Source of the DNA: Bacillus sp. FJAT-29937
GTDB taxonomy: Bacteria > Bacillota > Bacilli > Bacillales > Cytobacillaceae
Assembly: GCF_001509555.1 (NCBI RefSeq)
Contig: NZ_LMAS01000001.1
Span: forward strand, 500,309 to 564,308
Direction of reading: 5' to 3'
DNA: 64,000 nt
The translations under genes and the position numbers were made by a program. Of the stretch, positions 1-9,728 are shown in pieces. The notes below the pieces were generated by a model. The model was given only the letters and a program-made list of their open reading frames with translations. It was not told the DNA's origin and made no database searches. Position 1 is the first letter of the stretch; each line of letters starts with the position of its first letter.

Positions 1-22
1 TTGTTGCATGAAATTGAGACAT
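1..22 (-). CDS. hslV: HslV (ClpQ/CodW) protease subunit, 5' end only
   Basis: Only the first seven codons are inside the window, reading MSQFHAT, the conserved N-terminus of Bacillus HslV as I remember it. HslV is the peptidase of the HslUV (ClpYQ) ATP-dependent protease. A strong AGGAGG-type site lies just upstream at about 27-36. The position directly after xerC matches the Bacillus codV-clpQ-clpY-codY order. The call rests on seven residues plus synteny; the rest of the gene lies beyond the window edge. Confidence 0.75.
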
Positions 23-92
23 TCTTATATCCTCCTTTGCCGTTTATACGTAAACTACTTTTTACAAATTCAAGTTTTCGTAAATCTGTAAA

Positions 93-995
93 TTATGCTC
101 TTGGATGATGTGCTAAATAAGAATTTCTTAAATATTCCGAAGTAACATGCGTATATACTTGTGTCGATGATAGAAAGGCATGGCCTAACAATTCTTGGAC
201 GGTTCTCATATCGGCTCCATTAGCTAATAAATGTGTGGCAAATGAATGTCGAAGCATATGCGGATGAATTTTGCCATTTAAAGACGATCGTTCAATTAAT
301 TTACTGAGAATATGCCTGATCCCTCGAGGTGTTAATGGTCTTCCTCTGCTATTCAGAAATACATAATCATTCGGGGCTTCCTTTGTCAGCAAGCTTCTGC
401 GACCGTTATTTATGTAATATTCTAAGGCATCCTGTGCAAAGCTTCCAAAAGGGATATACCTTTGCTTATTGCCCTTTCCATGAACTAGAACAGTTGATAA
501 GTACATATCAATATCATTTAATTGAATATTGCTGCATTCGCCTACGCGCATACCTGTAGCGTATAGAAGCTCTAATAAAGCTTTATTTCTTTGCCCTAAT
601 ATCGTTTCCGTTTCACATGCATTAAATAACTCATTCAATTCTTCCTCATAAAAAAATTCCGGAAGCTTTTTTTCAAGCCTTGGAATGGAAGCTAGTGCAA
701 AAGGGTTTTCAGTGACTATTTTCTCTCTGACAAGGAATTTAAAAAAACTTCGCAAACAAGAAATTTTTCTAGCTACCGTTTTTCTTGCAAATCTTCTTTC
801 ATAAAGCTTTGTAAGATAAATACGGACATCAGAATACTCTACATCCTGCAAATTGTCTATTGCTTGTTCATTGATGAACAAAAAAAATTCGTTAATATCC
901 TGTTGATAATACTCAATAGTATATTGTGAATAGTTTTTTTCAATTTGTAAATATTCAATAAACATCTTTAACGAATTGTTCACATTTTGGTCCAT
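93..995 (-). CDS. xerC: Tyrosine recombinase XerC (CodV)
   Basis: Site-specific tyrosine recombinase that, with XerD, resolves chromosome dimers at dif. The 300-residue protein has the N-terminal SAM-like core-binding domain (about 1-95) and a C-terminal catalytic domain with all expected residues visible: R150, K174, H246 and R249 in the HxxR box, H272 and nucleophile Y281. The ATG start follows a GAGGTG site. It lies between trmFO and hslV as in Bacillus. A perfect 13-bp hairpin stands immediately upstream of its ribosome binding site, which may influence its expression. Confidence 0.96.
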   Translation of the reverse strand: MDQNVNNSLKMFIEYLQIEKNYSQYTIEYYQQDINEFFLFINEQAIDNLQDVEYSDVRIYLTKLYERRFARKTVARKISCLRSFFKFLVREKIVTENPFALASIPRLEKKLPEFFYEEELNELFNACETETILGQRNKALLELLYATGMRVGECSNIQLNDIDMYLSTVLVHGKGNKQRYIPFGSFAQDALEYYINNGRRSLLTKEAPNDYVFLNSRGRPLTPRGIRHILSKLIERSSLNGKIHPHMLRHSFATHLLANGADMRTVQELLGHAFLSSTQVYTHVTSEYLRNSYLAHHPRA

Positions 996-1010
996 TCATT
1001 TTCACCTCAC

Positions 1011-1047
1011 AAGGGCTTCTAAATAGTATCATATTTTAGAAGCCCTT
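1011..1047 (-). other. Perfect 13-bp intercistronic hairpin between trmFO and xerC
   Basis: The arms at 1011-1023 and 1035-1047 are perfectly complementary, with an 11-nt loop. There is no U-run on either strand, so this is not a standard intrinsic terminator. On the transcript it ends about 2 nt before the GAGGTG ribosome binding site of xerC. It may act as an mRNA processing or stability element, or modulate xerC translation; this is inference. Confidence 0.7.
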
Positions 1048-1051
1048 GCAA

Positions 1052-2365
1052 TTAAATTCCCTTACTTTTCACAAAGTTCTGAATTGTTTCCAACGCACGG
1101 TTTGCATGCTGCTCATTACGTTCTTTTTTTCCTCTAATTTTGACAGGAAGTTCAGGCAGCAGCCCAAAGTTGGCATTCATTGGCTGAAAGCTTTTCTCAT
1201 TAGCGGATGTGATATATCTTGCCATACTTCCGATGACGGTTTCATGTGGAAATTCTACAAGATCTTCACCATCCAATAATCTCGCTGCGTTTATCCCTGC
1301 TGCCAATCCGCTCGCTGCAGATTCAACATAGCCTTCCACACCCGTCATTTGCCCTGCAAAAAATAAATCTTCCCTGTTAATAAATTGATACGTAGGCTTC
1401 AATACTTTTGGGGAATTGATAAACGTATTACGATGCATAACTCCATAGCGGACAATTTCGGCGTTTTCTAATCCCGGAATTAATTGAATAACCTCTTTTT
1501 GCGGACCCCATTTTAAGTGTGTTTGAAATCCGACAATATTATATAATGTTCCTGCTGCATCATCCTGACGAAGCTGAACGACTGCATATGGTCTTTTCCC
1601 CGTTTTTGGATCCTCTAAACCAACAGGCTTCATCGGGCCAAAAAGCATTGTTTTCTTCCCTCTGTTAGCCATAACCTCAACTGGCATACAGCCTTCAAAA
1701 AAGATTTCCTTTTCGAATTCTTTTAATGGAACGGTTTCAGCGCTTATTAAGGCTTCATAAAATGTATTAAATTCCTCTTCTGTCATCGGGCAGTTTAAAT
1801 AGGCGGCTTCTCCTTTATCATAGCGTGATTTAAGGTAAACCTTATCCATATTAATCGATTCTTTTTCAATAATTGGTGCTGCCGCATCATAGAAATATAA
1901 GTATTCCTCACCTGACAACTCCTTAAGCTTCAAAGATAATGCTTCGCTTGTTAATGGTCCTGTCGAGATGATCGTAGTACCTTCAGGAATATCAGTAACT
2001 TCTTCTTGAATGACTGTCACATTTGGATGATTCTTCACTTTATCTGTTACTCGGGCTGCAAATTCATGGCGATCAACAGCTAAGGCCCCTCCAGCGGGTA
2101 CAGCACTTGCATCAGCTGATTCAATAATAATTGAATTTAACTTTCTCATCTCTTCTTTGAGAACTCCTACCGCATTCGTCAGCGTATTTGCGCGCAGCGA
2201 ATTGCTGCAAACAAGTTCCGCGAATTTATCTGTGTGATGAGCAGGTGTTTGCCTCACAGGTCTCATCTCATAAAGCCTTACTTGAATCCCTCTATTAGCA
2301 AGCTGCCATGCTGCTTCACTTCCAGCTAACCCAGCACCTATTACATTTACTGTTTTTTCCTTCAT
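1052..2365 (-). CDS. trmFO: Folate-dependent tRNA (m5U54) methyltransferase TrmFO
   Basis: FAD- and methylenetetrahydrofolate-dependent enzyme that methylates U54 of tRNA (formerly Gid). The N-terminal dinucleotide fold [10 protein letters not shown] lies at residues 10-19. The two cysteines required in the B. subtilis enzyme are at the same positions, C53 ([10 protein letters not shown]) and C226 (FEGCMPVE). The length of 437 residues is normal. The start is an ATG after a GGAGG site. It follows topA and precedes xerC, the usual Bacillus order. Confidence 0.97.
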   Translation of the reverse strand: MKEKTVNVIGAGLAGSEAAWQLANRGIQVRLYEMRPVRQTPAHHTDKFAELVCSNSLRANTLTNAVGVLKEEMRKLNSIIIESADASAVPAGGALAVDRHEFAARVTDKVKNHPNVTVIQEEVTDIPEGTTIISTGPLTSEALSLKLKELSGEEYLYFYDAAAPIIEKESINMDKVYLKSRYDKGEAAYLNCPMTEEEFNTFYEALISAETVPLKEFEKEIFFEGCMPVEVMANRGKKTMLFGPMKPVGLEDPKTGKRPYAVVQLRQDDAAGTLYNIVGFQTHLKWGPQKEVIQLIPGLENAEIVRYGVMHRNTFINSPKVLKPTYQFINREDLFFAGQMTGVEGYVESAASGLAAGINAARLLDGEDLVEFPHETVIGSMARYITSANEKSFQPMNANFGLLPELPVKIRGKKERNEQHANRALETIQNFVKSKGI

Positions 2366-2510
2366 TTTCTAACCTCCACGTTTCAAAAACATAGCTATCT
2401 TACTTTACACCTAATCAATATCATTTTGCAATTAAACAATACGAGGATTTATGATTTTTTCTATTATCATTCCCTTAATATCCTAAAATGAGGAAGATTT
2501 CAGTTTCCAT

Positions 2511-2539
2511 AAGAAAAGAGTGAGCCAATAGCCCACCCT
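2511..2539 (-). terminator. Intrinsic terminator of topA
   Basis: A 9-bp stem with two G-U pairs (2517-2525 with 2531-2539) and a 5-nt loop is followed on the minus strand by a T-rich CTCTTTTCTT tract. The stem starts at the topA stop codon, so termination is very close to the end of the gene and separates topA from trmFO. Confidence 0.75.
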
Positions 2540-4614
2540 TAACCTTGCTTCTCTTCCTTGTAATCACATTCAATGCATTGAACTTGAACACCCTTTTTCA
2601 GCTTCTTCTCAATTAGCAGATTCTCGCATTTTGGACAGCTTCGTGGTAAAGGCTTATCCCAAGAAATAAAGTCACATTCAGGGAAACGGTCACAGCCATA
2701 AAAAATTCGCCGTTTTTTGCTTTTTCTTTCTATAATATTTCCCTCTTTACACTTCGGACATGTAACACCAATCTCTTTAACAATTGGTTTTGTATTTCTG
2801 CAATCAGGGAAATTGCTGCAAGCCATAAATTTACCATATCGACCCATTTTAAAGACCATTGGGTTCCCACATTGTTCACAGTCTTCTCCTGCAGGCTCAT
2901 CTTTAATTTCAATCTCTTGCATTTCTTTTTCTGCTATTTCTAGATGTTTTTCAAAATCAACGTAAAAATTATTGATAATTTCTATCCAATTTACTTTACC
3001 TTCTTCAACATAATCCAAATCTTTTTCCATCTTGGCGGTAAATTCAACATCTAGAATATCCGGGAAAAATTCATAAATTAACTCATGAACAATTTCCCCC
3101 AGCTCAGTTGGGATGAATCGCTTATTATCTAAAGCAACATATCCACGCTTTTGAATAGTATCGAGAGTCGGCGCAAATGTGGAAGGGCGTCCAATCCCTA
3201 GCTCTTCAAGAGTTTTCACTAATCGGGCTTCGGTATATCTTGGAGGAGGCTGCGTGAAATGCTGTTTAGGGTCAATATCCTTTTTATTGACCTCATCACC
3301 CTCATTTAGGTCTGGAAGCATTTTATCTTTTTCTTCAGCCTGATCATCAGTACCTTCAACATACACTTTCATAAATCCAGGGAATTTCACCTTAGATCCC
3401 GTTGCCCTAAAAATAACATCGCCATTCATTAAGTCTACACTCATCGTATCCATAACGGCTGGGGCCATTTGACTTGCTACAAATCGTTCCCAAATCAACC
3501 TATACAATCGCAGCTGATCTCTTGAGAGAAACTCTTTTAAACTAGCTGGCTCTTTCGCTACACTTGTCGGTCTGATTGCCTCATGGGCGTCTTGAGTATT
3601 CGATTTCTTTTTATCTTTCTTTTTATCAACCTGCAAAAAATTCTTGCCATAAGCCTCTTCGATAAATTGGGAAGCTTCCCCTTGAGCCACTTCTGAAATT
3701 CGAGTAGAATCCGTTCTCATATACGTAATTAAACCGACTGTTCCCTCTTTGCCAAGGTCGATTCCTTCATAAAGCTGCTGGGCTATCATCATTGTTTTTT
3801 TCGCCCGGAAATTTAATTTCCTAGCTGCTTCCTGCTGAAGTGACGAAGTAGTAAATGGAGCAGCAGGATTCCTTTTACGTTCTTTTTTTGTAACTGATGT
3901 TACTTTAAATTTATTCCCTTTCATCTTGCTTAATACAAGTTCAACATCTTCTTTTGATTTTAGTTCAAGCCTCTTGGTCCCTATTCCATAGAAAGATGCT
4001 TCAAAGCTGTCTTTGCCTTTTAGGAAATCACCTTCAATGGACCAATACTCCTCAGGTTCAAAAGCTTTAATTTCTTTTTCCCTGTCAATAATTAAACGAA
4101 CTGCTACAGATTGAACTCTTCCGGCACTTAAGCCCTTTTTTACTTTTTTCCATAATAAAGGGCTAATATTATATCCGACGAGTCTATCAAGCAGCCGCCG
4201 CGCTTGCTGGGAATCAACGAGATCCATATTAATAGGTCTAGGATGTTTAAACGATTCTTTGATCGCATCCTTCGTTATTTCATTAAAGACAACTCGGCAA
4301 TCAGAGGAAATATCCATATTAAGGCTATGTGCCAAGTGCCAGGCAATAGCCTCACCCTCACGGTCGGGGTCAGCTGCGAGATAAATTTTCTTTGCCTTTT
4401 TTGCAGCTGTCTTTAATTCCTTCAATACAGGGCCTTTTCCGCGGATTGTAATATATTTTGGCTCGTACTGATTTTCTATGTCAACACCCATCTGACTTTT
4501 CGGAAGATCTCTAACATGTCCCATGGATGCTTTTACTTTATATTTTTTTCCAAGATAACGCTCAATCGTTTTCGCCTTTGCCGGCGATTCAACGATTACT
4601 AAAAACTCAGACAT
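2539..4614 (-). CDS. topA: DNA topoisomerase I
   Basis: Type IA topoisomerase that relaxes negative supercoils. The Toprim domain carries VES (E9) and the DPDREGE box (D82, D84, E86). The active-site tyrosine is Y298 in TYMRTDST. The C-terminus has three four-cysteine zinc ribbons, the first two including [12 protein letters not shown] and [12 protein letters not shown] chose the ATG at 4612-4614, 7 nt after AGGAGG, over an in-frame TTG one codon upstream. This gives 691 residues, the same length as in B. subtilis. It lies between dprA and trmFO. Confidence 0.98.
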   Translation of the reverse strand: MSEFLVIVESPAKAKTIERYLGKKYKVKASMGHVRDLPKSQMGVDIENQYEPKYITIRGKGPVLKELKTAAKKAKKIYLAADPDREGEAIAWHLAHSLNMDISSDCRVVFNEITKDAIKESFKHPRPINMDLVDSQQARRLLDRLVGYNISPLLWKKVKKGLSAGRVQSVAVRLIIDREKEIKAFEPEEYWSIEGDFLKGKDSFEASFYGIGTKRLELKSKEDVELVLSKMKGNKFKVTSVTKKERKRNPAAPFTTSSLQQEAARKLNFRAKKTMMIAQQLYEGIDLGKEGTVGLITYMRTDSTRISEVAQGEASQFIEEAYGKNFLQVDKKKDKKKSNTQDAHEAIRPTSVAKEPASLKEFLSRDQLRLYRLIWERFVASQMAPAVMDTMSVDLMNGDVIFRATGSKVKFPGFMKVYVEGTDDQAEEKDKMLPDLNEGDEVNKKDIDPKQHFTQPPPRYTEARLVKTLEELGIGRPSTFAPTLDTIQKRGYVALDNKRFIPTELGEIVHELIYEFFPDILDVEFTAKMEKDLDYVEEGKVNWIEIINNFYVDFEKHLEIAEKEMQEIEIKDEPAGEDCEQCGNPMVFKMGRYGKFMACSNFPDCRNTKPIVKEIGVTCPKCKEGNIIERKSKKRRIFYGCDRFPECDFISWDKPLPRSCPKCENLLIEKKLKKGVQVQCIECDYKEEKQG

Positions 4615-4660
4615 CAATAGTCCTCCTTAAGAGGGGATTTTAAAAGAAATATCAACTATT

Positions 4661-4687
4661 ATTGTACAACTGTTTCATCTTTGTCAA
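4661..4687 (-). promoter_or_regulatory. Putative proximal sigma-A promoter of topA
   Basis: On the minus strand a perfect TTGACA (4682-4687) is followed after 15 nt by TACAAT (4661-4666). The spacer is shorter than the preferred 17. A second TTGACA sits at 4695-4700. The predicted start would give a leader of about 40 nt before topA. Confidence 0.5.
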
Positions 4688-4776
4688 ACATTATTGTCAA
4701 ATTTAAAACGGTTTCATAATTTTATTAAAAATTTATTATGGAATTTTTCATTCTAAATTTCGAACGTCTGTTGCAC

Positions 4777-4805
4777 AATGTATAACAGTTCCGAAGTTAT
4801 TTCAA
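4777..4805 (-). promoter_or_regulatory. Putative distal promoter upstream of topA
   Basis: TTGAAA (4800-4805), a 17-nt spacer and TACATT (4777-4782) on the minus strand. The surrounding dprA-topA gap (about 300 bp) is AT-rich and contains no gene; these two promoter-like sites are all I can see in it. Confidence 0.4.
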
Positions 4806-4915
4806 GCCTTTTTGAATAAAATCAGGAAAAATGATTCAATAATTCTATTCTAATAAACGTTAATATTCTTTTTTTAGAATTATACAACAATTTCAAACAA
4901 AAAATACATAATTGT

Positions 4916-5782
4916 TTAATAAACCAATTCTTCTATTATATCTTCTGAAGATTTGACAAGCTTTGCCCCTTGCTGAATCAGCTCGTTCGTGCCAGCTGAA
5001 TATGGACTAAAGATATTTCCTGGAAGGGCAAAGACCTCCCTTCCCTCTTGAACAGCATAGTTAGCCGTAATTAATGAGCCGCTCTTACTCTTTGCTTGTA
5101 CAACAAATGTCCCTTTGCAAATTCCGCTAATGATTCTATTCCTCATAGGAAAATGCCATTTCATCGGTTTTGTAATTGGCGGATACTCTGAAAGGATTAA
5201 ATGGTTTTTCATCATTTTAATAGAAAGGTCCCTATTCTCCTGCGGATAAATGTTGTACAATCCCCCCGCTATGACACCGATTGTTTTTCCCTTTAAATGA
5301 ATGGCGGTTTCGTGGGCTATTTTATCAATTCCCGCTGCCAATCCACTTACAATCACAATTTCTTTTTCTATTAATTTAGGAAAGAAATTGTGAATAGCAT
5401 CTTTCCCATAGTCATTATACTGCCTTGAGCCAACAACGGCTAAATGCATATGGTTTTTAAGAAATGATAGATCACCTTTCCCATAGAGGACCCATGGAGG
5501 CTGATAAATTTCCTTTAATAATTCCGGGTATTCATCATCAAAAATTGTAATCATGCGAATGCCATTTAACCTGTACTGGCTAATTTGTTGAGGGATAAAA
5601 TCGGAATGAAGATCTTGAAGGATGGCAGAAGCAGCGGTGGTGTTCTGGAGAAAAAGATCATGAGGAGAAAGATTGTAAAGCCGTTTAAGCTCTGGATCAG
5701 CTTTTAATATATTTAATATTGTTTTCCAGCCTATCCCCCTGCAATGGTGTAAATGAATTAATCTTAATTTAAAATCGTCCAT
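4916..5782 (-). CDS. dprA: DNA processing protein DprA (Smf)
   Basis: Binds incoming single-stranded DNA and loads RecA during natural transformation. The Rossmann-like core carries the family signatures VVGSRQYNDYG and SGLAAGIDKIAHE, then GVIAGGLYNIYPQENRDL and PMRNRIISG, and a segment SGSLITANYAVQEGREVFALPG. I start at the ATG 6 nt after AGGAGG; an upstream in-frame ATG lies before that site and is unlikely. The result is 288 residues. A C-rich/G-rich hairpin separates it from sucD. Confidence 0.95.
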   Translation of the reverse strand: MDDFKLRLIHLHHCRGIGWKTILNILKADPELKRLYNLSPHDLFLQNTTAASAILQDLHSDFIPQQISQYRLNGIRMITIFDDEYPELLKEIYQPPWVLYGKGDLSFLKNHMHLAVVGSRQYNDYGKDAIHNFFPKLIEKEIVIVSGLAAGIDKIAHETAIHLKGKTIGVIAGGLYNIYPQENRDLSIKMMKNHLILSEYPPITKPMKWHFPMRNRIISGICKGTFVVQAKSKSGSLITANYAVQEGREVFALPGNIFSPYSAGTNELIQQGAKLVKSSEDIIEELVY

Positions 5783-5819
5783 TGGAAGCCTCCTAATCAT
5801 TACTTGCTCATGCAGAATA

Positions 5820-5840
5820 GCCCCCCTATAAAAGGGGGGT
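5820..5840 (-). other. C6/G6 hairpin between sucD and dprA
   Basis: Six C (5821-5826) pair with six G (5834-5839) around a 7-nt loop. On the minus strand the stem is followed by CTATTC, not a U-run, so termination would be weak. It more likely acts as a partial attenuator or 3' stabiliser of the sucCD mRNA; this is inference. Confidence 0.5.
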
Positions 5841-5874
5841 CTGCAAGAATTTCTAGCTTATTTTCACCAGCGAA

Positions 5875-6777
5875 TTAATGTGTTTTACACTTCTCATAAA
5901 GCCCTTTTTCTTTAAGAACTTTAATTAATGTTTCACCCATTACAGATGGAGTCTCAGCAACTTCAATTCCACATTCATTCATGACGCGGATCTTTTCATC
6001 AGCTGTTCCTTTTCCGCCAGAAATGATAGCGCCGGCATGTCCCATACGCTTCCCTGGAGGTGCCGTACGTCCGCCGATAAAGCCGACAACAGGTTTCGTC
6101 ATATTCGCTTTAACCCACTCTGCAGCTTCCTCTTCAGCTGTTCCGCCGATTTCACCGATCATGATTACTGCATACGTTTCTGGATCTTCGTTAAAAGCTT
6201 TCAGAACATCGATGAAGTTTGTTCCATTAACAGGGTCTCCGCCAATCCCAACCGCAGTTGTTTGACCAATACCTGCTTGAGTTAACTGATGTACTGCTTC
6301 ATATGTTAATGTTCCTGAACGTGAAACAACGCCTACATGGCCTTTTGTATGGATATAGCCTGGCATAATTCCAATCTTGCACTCGTCAGCTGTAATAACT
6401 CCAGGACAGTTAGGACCAACTAGACGGGTTTTCTTGCCTTCCATATAGCGTTTTACCTTTACCATATCAAGTACAGGAATATGCTCTGTTATACAAATAG
6501 CAAGGTCAAGCTCAGCGTCAACAGCTTCTAGAATTGCATCTGCAGCAAATGGAGCAGGAACATAAATAACTGAAGCCGTTGCACCAGTAGCTTTAACAGC
6601 TTCTTGAACTGTATTAAAAACTGGCACGCCTTCTACTTCAGATCCGCCTTTACCAGGTGATGTTCCTCCGACAATTTTAGTACCGTATTCTAACATTTGT
6701 TTTGTATGGAATAGTGCTGTAGAACCTGTAATTCCTTGCACTATAACTTTTGTATCTTTGTTAATAAATACACTCAC
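5875..6777 (-). CDS. sucD: Succinyl-CoA synthetase alpha subunit
   Basis: Forms the TCA-cycle succinate-CoA ligase with SucC, conserving the thioester energy as a nucleoside triphosphate. The CoA-binding Rossmann domain begins with [13 protein letters not shown]. The phosphohistidine is H247 in [19 protein letters not shown]. The length is 300 residues. The start codon is GTG (6775-6777), 6 nt after AAAGGGGA. It lies 69 bp downstream of sucC with no terminator between them, so the two are probably cotranscribed. Confidence 0.98.
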   Translation of the reverse strand: MSVFINKDTKVIVQGITGSTALFHTKQMLEYGTKIVGGTSPGKGGSEVEGVPVFNTVQEAVKATGATASVIYVPAPFAADAILEAVDAELDLAICITEHIPVLDMVKVKRYMEGKKTRLVGPNCPGVITADECKIGIMPGYIHTKGHVGVVSRSGTLTYEAVHQLTQAGIGQTTAVGIGGDPVNGTNFIDVLKAFNEDPETYAVIMIGEIGGTAEEEAAEWVKANMTKPVVGFIGGRTAPPGKRMGHAGAIISGGKGTADEKIRVMNECGIEVAETPSVMGETLIKVLKEKGLYEKCKTH

Positions 6778-6846
6778 AATTATTCCCCTTTCTGATTTTC
6801 AGGTATACCGCCGATCAAGCTAAAAGCTTTCAGATGGTATAGGTTA

Positions 6847-8007
6847 TTACCCAACTAATGAAACGATTTTTTGTGCGCCGTCAGCCATAGAATCAGCTGC
6901 AACAATATCAATGTCGGACTCAGCAAGAATTTTCTTGCCTAAATCCACATTCGTACCTTCTAAACGAACAACTAAAGGCACTTTTAGACCTACTTGTTTT
7001 GCAGCCTCTACTACACCTGTTGCGATTACATCACATTTCATTATTCCGCCAAAGATATTAACAAAAATACCTTTAACATTGTTATCAGAAAGGATGATTT
7101 TAAATGCTTCTGTTACCTTTTCTGCTGTAGCACCGCCGCCAACATCAAGGAAGTTAGCAGGATCACCGCCATAATGCTTAATGATATCCATCGTAGCCAT
7201 CGCTAATCCAGCACCGTTAACCATGCAGCCGATATTTCCATCTAATGAAATATAGCTTAGATCGTATTTAGATGCTTCGATTTCCTTTGGGTCCTCTTCA
7301 TCAAGATCACGATATTCTAAAATATCTTTTTGACGGTAAATCGCGTTGCTGTCAAAGTTTAATTTCGCGTCTAATGCCATAACCTTACCATCACCAGTTA
7401 CAACTAACGGGTTAATTTCAGCAATAGAACAATCCTTTTCAATATAAGCAGCATATAATCCCAGCATGAATTTAACTGCTTGGTTTACAAGCTCTTTCGG
7501 AATATTGATGTTAAAGGCAATACGGCGAGCTTGGAAAGCTGTTAAACCAATCACCGGATCAACTTCTTCTTTAAAGATTTTTTCAGGTGTTTTTTCAGCA
7601 ACTTCCTCGATTTCAGTTCCGCCCTCTTCAGATGCCATTAATACAACGCGTGAAGTAGCACGGTCTAATACTAAACCAATATAGTATTCTTTTTTTATGT
7701 CACAGCCTTCTTCAATAAGCAGGCGTTTAACTTCTTTACCCTCTGGACCTGTTTGATGAGTAACAAGTGTTTTTCCTAGAATTTCATTTGCATATGTACG
7801 AACTTCATCTAAATTTTTTGCGACTTTTACACCGCCAGCTTTACCGCGTCCCCCTGCATGAATTTGTGCTTTTACTACACAAACTTCTGTGCCTAATTTC
7901 TTTGCGGCTTCCACTGCTTCCTCAACTGTAAAAGCAACGATTCCATTCGGAACTGATACCCCATATTGTCTGAGGACCTCTTTCCCTTGGTACTCATGTA
8001 TATTCAT
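6847..8007 (-). CDS. sucC: Succinyl-CoA synthetase beta subunit
   Basis: Nucleotide-binding, ATP-grasp subunit of succinyl-CoA synthetase. The N-terminus [33 protein letters not shown] and the C-terminal [10 protein letters not shown] segment are diagnostic. I start at the ATG lying 6 nt after AGGAGG; an in-frame ATG two codons earlier abuts that site and is unlikely. This gives 386 residues. The gene heads the sucCD unit and has its own promoter. Confidence 0.98.
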   Translation of the reverse strand: MNIHEYQGKEVLRQYGVSVPNGIVAFTVEEAVEAAKKLGTEVCVVKAQIHAGGRGKAGGVKVAKNLDEVRTYANEILGKTLVTHQTGPEGKEVKRLLIEEGCDIKKEYYIGLVLDRATSRVVLMASEEGGTEIEEVAEKTPEKIFKEEVDPVIGLTAFQARRIAFNINIPKELVNQAVKFMLGLYAAYIEKDCSIAEINPLVVTGDGKVMALDAKLNFDSNAIYRQKDILEYRDLDEEDPKEIEASKYDLSYISLDGNIGCMVNGAGLAMATMDIIKHYGGDPANFLDVGGGATAEKVTEAFKIILSDNNVKGIFVNIFGGIMKCDVIATGVVEAAKQVGLKVPLVVRLEGTNVDLGKKILAESDIDIVAADSMADGAQKIVSLVG

Positions 8008-8051
8008 TTCCATCCTCCTATTTGGTCAATCGTAAAATAGACTGCGATACC

Positions 8052-8080
8052 ATTTTATATAATGACACAATCCTTGTCCA
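8052..8080 (-). promoter_or_regulatory. Sigma-A promoter of sucCD
   Basis: On the minus strand TGGACA (8075-8080) and TAAAAT (8052-8057) are separated by exactly 17 nt. The predicted transcript has a leader of about 40 nt. It lies in the gap between ylqH and sucC. Confidence 0.7.
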
Positions 8081-8112
8081 CCTTTAATAACGAAATATTT
8101 ACATTATAAAGG

Positions 8113-8397
8113 TTAAATTTTTCCCGCCTCTTTATCCGCTTTATAGATAAATGCAAAAACTTCAGCAACTGCCTCATATAATTCCTCAGGTATTTGTTCG
8201 TTAATATTAAGCTTTCCTAATAGTTCTAATAAAGATGGATCTTCTTGGACAGGTATATCATGCTCATTCGCTTTCGCAAGTATACTTTCTGCAATCAGCC
8301 CTTTTCCCTTCGCAGAAACATACGGGGCATCCACACCATTCTTACCGTAGGTCAGTGCTACAGCTTCTTTACGATGCATATTATTTTGTTTTCTCAT
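8113..8397 (-). CDS. ylqH: FlhB C-terminal-like protein (YlqH family)
   Basis: This 94-residue protein resembles only the cytoplasmic C-terminal domain of FlhB/YscU export-switch proteins: AVALTYGKNGVDAPYVSAKG, then AESILAKANEHDIPVQEDPSLLELLG. It has no membrane domain. The autocleavage motif NPTH of true FlhB is absent. Its ATG overlaps the TGA of ylqG (ATGA), so the pair is translationally coupled. The function is unknown; a role in switching or binding of an export substrate is inference. Confidence 0.85.
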   Translation of the reverse strand: MRKQNNMHRKEAVALTYGKNGVDAPYVSAKGKGLIAESILAKANEHDIPVQEDPSLLELLGKLNINEQIPEELYEAVAEVFAFIYKADKEAGKI

Positions 8398-9707
8398 ATC
8401 CGAAAATCAACCCCGTTATATTGATTTGGCAGGTTTAAACTGGATAAGGTTTTTTTCTTTTCAATGTAGTTACTCTTCTTATCTATTGGTTTTTCAAAAT
8501 GAATAGTGGAAAGGTAATATTTAAAGTCTTGCAATCTTTCTTTTAAATACGGAATATACTTATAGGCCAGGTTTTTCAAATCTTCTCGATGATTTACTAT
8601 GGAAATTGATATGACCCTATTTTGAACATGTAAATCGACAATGGTTTCCTTTAAATGTTCCAGATTTAAATAAAATAAAACTCGGCAAAAATTAGGATCT
8701 ATCTGGCCATTTTTGTCTTTTCTTCCGCTCCATTGCATCGTCAAATCTGTCCTTTTATCCAAAAATGTCAATGGTATTTGAAAGATTAATTGCTGAATAG
8801 GGCCTGTTTCTTGTGAGAGCAGCTGATACCCTGTTATTTTGTTTAATAGCTTCTCGGCTGCATGTTGAACAGGGCCAGCTGCTTCCTCGCTTAATAGATG
8901 CATTAAAACCGGTTTGAGAGTCTCCAATTTATTAACATTGAATGGCTCATTGTCTCTTATTATCTTTACCATTTCATTTTCATATGAAAATCCAACTGTT
9001 TTAATAGCGGACTTTAATTCATCCTTTATGAATTGGGGTTGTGGCGCCTCATTGTTTTGAAAAGATGAAGCAGTGGGTTTACTTTCAGAAAAACGAAGCT
9101 GATCGATTATTGAATTCAAACGTCTGGATGCATCTGATAATTCCCCATTTTTCAAATGAGTTTGAAGCTTATCTAACAAAGAGGAAATAGGTTCATCCTC
9201 TTGGATGACATATAAGGAATTCAACACATTTTTTGTAAAAGGCAGCTGTTTGGACAAAACAGCCTCAATAATCTTTAAGCCATCCACTAAAGTTTTGTCT
9301 TTTAGCCAGTCAGCTGCTGTATGCATCGTTTCTTTCGTTAGTGGGAGTTGTTTATTTTGGAAGAGTTCCAGTAAGGCGGTATTTTCTTTTGAAATTGGAA
9401 GAGCCAGTTCTTTTAATACATTTCCATTACTAGAAACATGTCCATTGCCGCCATTTCCCTCCAGCACTCTTAGATGCACTTTCCCTTCACCGGGCTGTAC
9501 TTGAAACCAATGTCGCTCATGAACCGATAATGGCACTTCAAGCTGGGCAATTACTTTATTAGCTCCAACTAAAACCTCAGCAATCTGATTCGGAAATAAC
9601 TTTACGACCTTACCGCTGACGATTTGCCCCGGCCTTAAAGTTAATGCAAGATTGTCACTCAATTGATTCTGATTTAAAAGGGATTGAACAAAATTTAGAG
9701 GCTGCAA
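8394..9707 (-). CDS. ylqG: YlqG-family protein, possibly FliK-like
   Basis: A 437-residue soluble protein with no signal peptide. It starts with TTG (9705-9707), 5 nt after AAGGTG. The C-terminal third (about 310-410) reads as a beta-rich globular domain with TFLDKRTDLTMQWSGRKDK and FYLNLEHLKETIVDLHVQ, similar in style to FliK hook-length proteins; the middle is low in conserved motifs. It is coupled to the FlhB-like ylqH, which supports a FliK/FlhB-type pairing. It is not near other flagellar genes in this window. The product is hypothetical. Confidence 0.75.
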   Translation of the reverse strand: MQPLNFVQSLLNQNQLSDNLALTLRPGQIVSGKVVKLFPNQIAEVLVGANKVIAQLEVPLSVHERHWFQVQPGEGKVHLRVLEGNGGNGHVSSNGNVLKELALPISKENTALLELFQNKQLPLTKETMHTAADWLKDKTLVDGLKIIEAVLSKQLPFTKNVLNSLYVIQEDEPISSLLDKLQTHLKNGELSDASRRLNSIIDQLRFSESKPTASSFQNNEAPQPQFIKDELKSAIKTVGFSYENEMVKIIRDNEPFNVNKLETLKPVLMHLLSEEAAGPVQHAAEKLLNKITGYQLLSQETGPIQQLIFQIPLTFLDKRTDLTMQWSGRKDKNGQIDPNFCRVLFYLNLEHLKETIVDLHVQNRVISISIVNHREDLKNLAYKYIPYLKERLQDFKYYLSTIHFEKPIDKKSNYIEKKKTLSSLNLPNQYNGVDFRI

Positions 9708-9728
9708 TTTTTCACCTTCTTATATCTC

